A program made the position numbers and the translations under genes. Of a stretch of 64,000 nucleotides of DNA, positions 59,149-64,000 are shown piece after piece (within the stretch, counting starts at the first letter, position 1; every line of letters begins with the position of its first letter). The stretch is from Arthrobacter sp. CJ23 (GTDB taxonomy: Bacteria; Actinomycetota; Actinomycetes; Actinomycetales; Micrococcaceae), in assembly GCF_024741795.1 (NCBI RefSeq), contig NZ_CP102950.1, forward strand, positions 3,410,001 to 3,474,000. Direction: 5' to 3'. The notes under the pieces are model-generated. The model was not told where the DNA came from. It searched no databases and saw only the letters and a program-made list of their open reading frames with translations.

Positions 59149-59994
59149 TCACGATTTGAGGGCGCCGCTGGTCAGACCGGAGACGATTTGGCGTTGGAAA
59201 ACGATGTAGACGATGATGACCGGCACCACCGCGATGACTGAGCCGGCGAAAACCAGTCCCCAGCTCGTGGCGTGCTGCCCCTGGAAGAGGGCCAGCCCGA
59301 TCGGCAGTGTGCGTTGAGCCACGTCGTTGATGACGGTCAGTGCCCATACAAACTCGTCCCAACTGCCAAGGAAGGTGAAGATCGCGGAGGTGGCGAGGGC
59401 AGGTTTCGCCAGCGGCAGGGCCAGGCTCCAGAACCTCCGCCAGGGACCGGCCCCGTCGATGATCATCGCCTCATCCAGTTCCAGTGGGATGCGTTCGAAG
59501 AAAGCGCGGAGCAGGAATGTGCTGAAGGCCAGCTGGGTGCCTACGTAGAAGGGAATGAGGCCGGGCAGCGAGTTCAGCAGGCCCAGGTCCTTGGCGAGCA
59601 GGAACTGCGGGATGATCAGCAGCATCGTCGGGATGGTCAGTCCCAGGATCACTGCGCCGAACAGGACGCTCCTGCCGCGGTACCTGAATCGGGCAAAGCT
59701 GTAGGCCATCATGGCGGACAGCAGGACCGTGCAGAACGTCGTGGCTACCGCCACGAGGGTGGAGTTGAGAAAGTAGAGGCCAAAGTTGTTGGCGCTCCAG
59801 GCCTGGACATAGTTATCGACTGTTGGCTCATCGGGGATGAGCTTGGGTGGATATTCCAGTAGGAGGGTGTGCGGTTTCGCCGAGGTGGAGAGCATGTAGA
59901 TGAACGGCAGGATCAGGATGGCCGCCCCGAGTATCAGCAGCCCGTAGCGGACCGCGCCGGCCGTGTATCGCTGCCGTGCGTTTCCCTGGATCAT
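59149..59994 (-). CDS. Sugar ABC permease, MalG type (GH66 operon)
   Basis: 281 residues with six membrane segments, a CUT1 permease. The EAA loop is PLELDEAMIIDGAGPWRRFW. The ATG overlaps the upstream permease stop by four bases (ATGA). It ends 52 bases before the cytosolic GH66 start. No cognate ATPase gene is present in the operon. Confidence 0.93.
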   Translation of the reverse strand: MIQGNARQRYTAGAVRYGLLILGAAILILPFIYMLSTSAKPHTLLLEYPPKLIPDEPTVDNYVQAWSANNFGLYFLNSTLVAVATTFCTVLLSAMMAYSFARFRYRGRSVLFGAVILGLTIPTMLLIIPQFLLAKDLGLLNSLPGLIPFYVGTQLAFSTFLLRAFFERIPLELDEAMIIDGAGPWRRFWSLALPLAKPALATSAIFTFLGSWDEFVWALTVINDVAQRTLPIGLALFQGQHATSWGLVFAGSVIAVVPVIIVYIVFQRQIVSGLTSGALKS

Positions 59995-60974
59995 GGTGTG
60001 CCTTCCTTGGCTGTTCGTTGGGTCACCCAGTACTGCAGCCCTGCAATGGCCAGGACGACGAGTGTGAGCAGGAATGAGACCGCGGATCCGTAGCCGAAGT
60101 CCAGGAAGGTGAACGCCTGCTGGTACATGTAGGTCAGCGGCACCTGTGTCTGGTCCAGCGGGCCGCCGCCGGTCATCAGAAGGACGGAGGTGAAGACGTT
60201 GAATCCGCCGATCACCAGGAGAATCATCACGGTGGTCATGGTTCCGCGGATGAAGGGCAAGGACACGTAGCGGAACCGGCGGAACGCGCCGGCGCCGTCG
60301 AGGGCAGCAGCTTCGTGCAGGTCACGGGGAACGCCGGTCAGAGCGGCCAGGAAGATCAGCATCGACCAGCCGACGCCTTTCCAGATGCCGAGAATTGAAA
60401 TGGCAGTCATGGCCGGCCAGCGCTCACCCAGCCAGTTGACGTTCTCGCCAAGCAGTCCGGTGAAATCGACCAGGAACCAATTGACCACGCCGCGGTCGGA
60501 GGAGAACAGGTACTGGAACAGGAGTGAGACGACAACCCAGCTCGTGATGACCGGGATGTAGAACAGGACACGGAACAGTGTCCGCCCGGGCAGCTTGCTG
60601 TCCAGGAGCACCGCGATGAAGAGACCGATAACGATCTGTGCCGGCACGGTGGCGAGCATGTAGAACCCTGCGTTGACGAAGGACTGCTGCAGCACCGGGT
60701 CCTGGACCGCCCTGATGTAGTTATCCAGCCCCACCCAGGGGCTGACCGCTCCCGGAGTTATCTTGTAATCGCGCAGGCTTATCAGCAGGGCCTGCATAGC
60801 AGGGTAGAGCATCACCAGTGCGTAGACCGCAAAGCCTGGCAGGACAAAGGCGTATCCGGCTATTGCGGCGCCCCGCCGGGCGGCCCTCCGAGAAGGGGAG
60901 GGCCGCCCGGCGGCCGCCGACGGGGCTTGCCGTGTGGGCCGGGGCATTGTGGAGGTCACGGCTAATCCGATCAC
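59991..60974 (-). CDS. Sugar ABC permease, MalF type (GH66 operon)
   Basis: 327 residues. A Pro/Arg/Ala-rich N-terminal tail of about 40 residues precedes six membrane segments. The EAA loop reads DLHEAAALDGAGAFRRFRYV. The GTG at 60974 overlaps the TGA of the binding-protein gene, indicating coupled translation; an ATG nine codons later is possible. Confidence 0.92.
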   Translation of the reverse strand: MIGLAVTSTMPRPTRQAPSAAAGRPSPSRRAARRGAAIAGYAFVLPGFAVYALVMLYPAMQALLISLRDYKITPGAVSPWVGLDNYIRAVQDPVLQQSFVNAGFYMLATVPAQIVIGLFIAVLLDSKLPGRTLFRVLFYIPVITSWVVVSLLFQYLFSSDRGVVNWFLVDFTGLLGENVNWLGERWPAMTAISILGIWKGVGWSMLIFLAALTGVPRDLHEAAALDGAGAFRRFRYVSLPFIRGTMTTVMILLVIGGFNVFTSVLLMTGGGPLDQTQVPLTYMYQQAFTFLDFGYGSAVSFLLTLVVLAIAGLQYWVTQRTAKEGTP

Positions 60975-62305
60975 TTGTTGTATCGGGCCAGCAGCTTGTC
61001 GATCTCCGCTGCTGCTTGGTCCATGGATTGCTGGGCACTCTGTTCACCGCGCAGTGCGAGCTGCACCTGGGTGCGCAGGACCTCTTCGATCCGCGGCCAG
61101 GCGGGGGTTGGTGTGCGGGGACGAGCGTTTTCGATCTGCTTGACGAACGGGGCGTAGTACTCGTGAATCTTGGGTAGCTCGTCCGAGAGGCTGCTCAGGA
61201 CGGGCATCTGGCCGACCTTGGCCATCTCCAACTGGGCTTCCTCGGAGACGAGGAACCGCATGAATTCCGCCGCTGCGGGCTTGTTGTCCGAGGACTGTGT
61301 GAGGACTACGGATTCCCCTCCCACGACCGAGACGCTGCCGCCGTCGCCTGCTGGTACCGGAGCAGTCTTCAAGTCAAAGTCAGGGTACTGCTTCTCAAAA
61401 ATGGGGAACATCCAGGGGCCGTCCAGAATGGTGGCGTAATTGCCACCCGGCAACCCGTCGGAGGTCGGGGTTCCGCCCTTGGCTCCAAGGATGAGCTCAG
61501 GAATGGCATTTTGCTTGTAAAGGTCGACCAGCAACTGGATGCCCTTGACGGACGCAGGGCTGTTCAGGTGTCCTGTGGCTTTCTTGGCGTCATCGTCAGT
61601 AATCGAACCGCCGGCACTCCAGATCCAGGGAAGAACGTTCCAGCCCTGGGTGTTGCTGTCCGCGAAGGTAAAGGCGCCCTTTTCCTTCAGTGCGGGAGCG
61701 GCTTCCTTTAGATCCTCGAACGTTGCCGGCGGCTGATTAATACCGGCCGCGGACAGGGTCTTCTGGTTGTACATCAGGACGCGGGTATTGGTGTCCAGCG
61801 GAAGGCCATAGTAGTGGTCCTTCCATTTGTTTGTGGCAAGGGGGCCCTTGTACATCTGATCCGCGTACTTCTGGAAGTCCGGCATCTCCTGATCCAAAGG
61901 TGCCACCGCTCCCAGGTCTGCCAGTTCAGGCACCCAAATGATGTCCGAGCGGACCACGTCCGGAAGAGCATCGCCGGCGACGGCAGTGACGAGCTTCTGA
62001 TGAAGGTTGTCGTAAGGGATGGGGACAGATTCCACCTTCACACCCGGATGGTCTTTCTCAAACTTGGGGATGAGCACCTGATCCAGGGTCTTCAGCTCAG
62101 CTGAGTCCGCGCTGTACGCGTGCCAAAAGGTGACCGTTCCGGAGATTTTTCCACCGGCTTCGCCGACGCCACTCCCCGTGCTCTGGGAAGAACTGCTTCC
62201 CGAACAGCCTGCAAGGGCAAAGGCGACCGCTGCCGCCACACTGATTGCCCGGATTGAATTTCTTACCAATGTCAACACTCTCCCGATCTGCGACTTCGTC
62301 GTCAT
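60971..62305 (-). CDS. Sugar-binding lipoprotein of the GH66 operon
   Basis: 444 residues from ATG 62305. A TTG at 62269 with GGGAG upstream would give a cleaner lipoprotein signal and may be the true start. The lipobox is ALAGC (Cys about residue 34), then a Ser/Gly linker. The fold is the MalE/UgpB type: GTVTFWHAYSADSAELKTLD, PIPYDNLHQKLVTAVAG, LPLDTNTRVLMYNQKTL, ILDGPWMFPIFEKQYP. First gene of the operon. Its ligand is inferred to be linear or cyclic isomaltooligosaccharides from the two GH66 genes and GH13 downstream. Confidence 0.92.
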   Translation of the reverse strand: MTTKSQIGRVLTLVRNSIRAISVAAAVAFALAGCSGSSSSQSTGSGVGEAGGKISGTVTFWHAYSADSAELKTLDQVLIPKFEKDHPGVKVESVPIPYDNLHQKLVTAVAGDALPDVVRSDIIWVPELADLGAVAPLDQEMPDFQKYADQMYKGPLATNKWKDHYYGLPLDTNTRVLMYNQKTLSAAGINQPPATFEDLKEAAPALKEKGAFTFADSNTQGWNVLPWIWSAGGSITDDDAKKATGHLNSPASVKGIQLLVDLYKQNAIPELILGAKGGTPTSDGLPGGNYATILDGPWMFPIFEKQYPDFDLKTAPVPAGDGGSVSVVGGESVVLTQSSDNKPAAAEFMRFLVSEEAQLEMAKVGQMPVLSSLSDELPKIHEYYAPFVKQIENARPRTPTPAWPRIEEVLRTQVQLALRGEQSAQQSMDQAAAEIDKLLARYNK

Positions 62306-62394
62306 GGCTGTTGAGGGAAAATCTGGTGGCCGCCACGGGGATTAGCCGTCGGGCGGGATCTCCATCGACCCATGGGACTTTTCGTTGTAGCAAC

Positions 62395-62490
62395 ATTAAG
62401 TCAGCTGCGAGCTTCCGTTGTCAACCCTTATTTTTAGCTTGAGCCTGCCGAGGGCGCGTCCGTCATATATACTGCTGTAAAACTAAGTCA
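62395..62490. promoter_or_regulatory. Divergent promoter region, GH66 operon and ROK gene
   Basis: Minus strand: TTGACA (complement of 62419-62424) and CTTAAT 18 bp downstream as -35/-10. The direct repeats ATTAAGTCA (62395-62403) and ACTAAGTCA (62482-62490) flank the region; the first overlaps the minus -10, and the second lies between a plus-strand TATACT (62468-62473) and the ROK start. They are candidate repressor half-sites. Confidence 0.45.
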
Positions 62491-62512
62491 CGCAAAGAAG
62501 GGTGAGAACTGC

Positions 62513-63664
62513 ATGACAACCGTCGTAGGCCCAACAGAGTGGGCACCATTGTCGGAGACGACCCGCCTGGTGGGCATGGAAGTGCTTTTGCACGGGCCCC
62601 TTGCCCGCAAAGACTTGGCGGAGCGGCTCCAGCTCTCGACCGCCAGCCTCAGCCGCCTCACCAAGCCATTGCTGGACATGGGCCTGCTCCTGGAGGTTCC
62701 CGAGAAGGGGGTGGCGTTAGGTGGACGGCCGCCCCAGCCCCTCGACGTTAATCCAGATTTCCAGAGCTTTGTAGGCATCAAACTGACCGGCACGCACGCG
62801 TACGTAGTGCGGACCAACCTACGCGCGGACATCAAGGACTCCGCTGCAATTGAAGTTTCCGACCACGGGCCCGGGCAGATCATCGACGCTCTCGGCGTTG
62901 TGGTGGACCGAATGAAAGCGGCCGGGGGTGGTGTTTCAGGCATTGGCGTCGGACTCGGCGGCTCCGTAGCCGACTACCGCCACGTTACCCGGGCACCTTT
63001 TCTCGGATGGAAGGATGTTCCCTTCGCTGACCTTCTCATGCAGCGTTTTGGAGTGCCGGCCGTCCTCTCGAATGATCTGGAGGCCCTCACCGAGGCAGAG
63101 AACTGGTTCGGCGACGGACGGGACGTCAGCAATTTCGCGGTGCTCACGATTGGCGTCGGCGTGGGTGGAGGGCTGGTTGTGCACGACAAGCTGGTGACCA
63201 GCAGGGACTCAGGCCTGGGGTTACTGGGGCACTTCCCGTTGGATGCGTCCGGTCCGGCTTGCCCCGACGGGCACCGCGGATGCTCCAACGCCATGCTCTC
63301 GATGGATTCGATCCGGCTGAACGCGTCCCTCGCATTGGGACGCGCTGTTACCTACGACGAAGTCCTTGACCTGGCCGAAGAGAACAATCCGATGGCTGAC
63401 CAGATTGTCGGCAACGCCGCCAGGGCCTTCGGCACACTGATCGCGGCTGTCGCGAATATCGCCCTGCCCGAACGCATTCTCATTACCGGGGAGGGGATCC
63501 GGCTAGCCCGAACCGGGTGGAAACGCCTGCAGGAAGGCATCAGCCAGAGCCGAATTCCGGCAGCGGCACCACTCGATGTCCGCGTTATCGAGGACGACCC
63601 CATGCTCTGGGCTCGAGGAGCGGCATCCGTAGCAATCCAGCGCTGCATACTCAGCGCTGGATGA
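62513..63664 (+). CDS. ROK-family repressor of the GH66 operon
   Basis: 383 residues from ATG 62513 with GAAGGGTGAG upstream. The N-terminal winged helix (about 15-75) has LARKDLAERLQLSTASLSRLTKPL. The ROK domain starts near 83 and contains GIGVGLGGSV, VLSNDLEALTEAE (sugar-site Asp) and TIGVGVGGGL. The zinc motif is altered: H240, C250 and C257 are present but the middle cysteine of CxCGxxGC is D252. It reads away from the GH66 operon and is the obvious local regulator, probably released by an isomalto-sugar or glucose. Confidence 0.9.
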   Translation: MTTVVGPTEWAPLSETTRLVGMEVLLHGPLARKDLAERLQLSTASLSRLTKPLLDMGLLLEVPEKGVALGGRPPQPLDVNPDFQSFVGIKLTGTHAYVVRTNLRADIKDSAAIEVSDHGPGQIIDALGVVVDRMKAAGGGVSGIGVGLGGSVADYRHVTRAPFLGWKDVPFADLLMQRFGVPAVLSNDLEALTEAENWFGDGRDVSNFAVLTIGVGVGGGLVVHDKLVTSRDSGLGLLGHFPLDASGPACPDGHRGCSNAMLSMDSIRLNASLALGRAVTYDEVLDLAEENNPMADQIVGNAARAFGTLIAAVANIALPERILITGEGIRLARTGWKRLQEGISQSRIPAAAPLDVRVIEDDPMLWARGAASVAIQRCILSAG

Positions 63665-63697
63665 ATCAACCGCACCAGAGACGGACAACCGAATGAA

Positions 63698-63816
63698 GTG
63701 CCTTACTTCGACCGCGGCACCCTTTACTTTGGATTCGACATCGGCGGCACGCGATCAAATTCGGCCTGGTTGACGTCACCACGGGCAGCTCCACGGAAGC
63801 CGCCACCATGAATTGA
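63698..63816 (+). pseudogene. ROK sugar kinase remnant (frameshifted, truncated)
   Basis: From GTG 63698 the frame reads VPYFDRGTLYFGFDIGGT, the ATP-binding phosphate-1 start of ROK glucokinases. At about 63750 one base appears to be missing; shifting the frame restores AIKFGLVDVTTGSSTEAATM before a TGA at 63814-63816. Only about 40 residues remain of an expected 300. It lies 33 bases behind the ROK repressor, where a glucokinase would fit the pathway. Confidence 0.7.
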
Positions 63817-64000
63817 CCCCACACCCGTCAACGCCTGAGGCCATCGGTCGGTCATTCGCAACGCAGCACGGTCAGGGTCAAACGGCACAAGCCACCACGC
63901 AATAGGCGTCACCCTCCGGGCAGTCGTCCATGACAGCGCTGCACGGACAGCCGCAAACATCGATCAGTCCTGGCGCGATTTCGACGCCGGCAGCTTCCTA
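63817..64000. other. Window end without supported gene
   Basis: The kinase homology stops abruptly at the TGA, followed by CCCCACACCC. The remaining bases have short open frames on both strands but no start codon with ribosome-binding site. The sharp loss of homology is compatible with an insertion or deletion end; more sequence to the right would be needed to tell. Confidence 0.4.

Noticed and set aside
63724..63960. 78-residue minus-strand open frame at the window end.
   Set aside because: It overlaps the kinase remnant on the other strand, has no Shine-Dalgarno and no recognisable domain.
63878..64000. A minus-strand frame with six cysteines in about 23 residues (GCPCSAVMDDC region), resembling a small Cys-rich peptide.
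   Set aside because: The frame is closed by TAG at 63998-64000 and has no usable start codon or ribosome-binding site before the cysteines.

Overview
The window is high-GC, densely coded actinobacterial DNA. Mycothiol biosynthesis (mshD), a GlnR-type nitrogen regulator, an MutT1-like Nudix/phosphatase fusion and many GTG/TTG starts point to the Micrococcaceae; an Arthrobacter-like genus (Arthrobacter, Pseudarthrobacter, Paenarthrobacter) is my inference from gene content, not from a database comparison.

Layout. 1-9.4 kb: PspC/LiaF-type envelope-stress proteins, phosphofructokinase, a GNAT enzyme, a PadR-controlled drug exporter, an ankyrin/YgfZ pair, a flavodoxin-like reductase, a nitrobindin-like protein and small membrane proteins. 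9.6-15 kb: glnR, mshD, ppk and a Nudix/histidine-phosphatase gene, a conserved actinobacterial neighbourhood. 15-20.2 kb: a Tat-exported metallophosphoesterase, then a membrane protein - GntR - thyA - folA string with overlapping ends. 20.2-23.1 kb: a WXG100-like cassette whose two transcription units start with near-identical upstream elements. 23.1-29.7 kb: asd of the gammaproteobacterial type, an AlkZ/YcaQ-like winged-helix protein, murB, an MFS transporter and two MaoC/hot-dog dehydratase genes. 29.7-38.7 kb: an ArsR-SulP pair, a CitE-like lyase with a DUF2797 protein, a 1028-residue membrane-patatin fusion coupled to guanine deaminase. 38.8-42.9 kb: a sulfonate/taurine-type ABC importer with a TauD dioxygenase. 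43-50.4 kb: aldo/keto reductase, then a first alpha-glucoside operon (binding protein, two permeases, GH13) opposite a ROK regulator. 50.4-53 kb: Na+/H+ antiporter and an NAD(P)H-binding protein.

53-63.8 kb is the most distinctive part. One minus-strand operon encodes a sugar-binding lipoprotein, two permeases, a cytosolic GH66 enzyme, a secreted GH66 enzyme carrying an inserted CBM35-like domain, an oligo-1,6-glucosidase-type GH13 enzyme and a 71-residue protein. A divergent ROK repressor controls it by position, and a broken ROK sugar-kinase remnant follows. The simplest reading is a dextran / cyclic isomaltooligosaccharide route: the secreted GH66 makes (cyclic) isomaltooligosaccharides outside, the ABC system imports them, the cytosolic GH66 opens or shortens them, and GH13 releases glucose. 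Neither sugar ABC operon encodes an ATPase, so a shared MsiK-type ATPase elsewhere is expected.

Regulatory signals recur. At least ten genes have a TANNNT-like box ending exactly six bases before the start codon, which suggests leaderless transcription. Palindromic operators are visible beside the PadR, GntR, ArsR and first ROK regulators.
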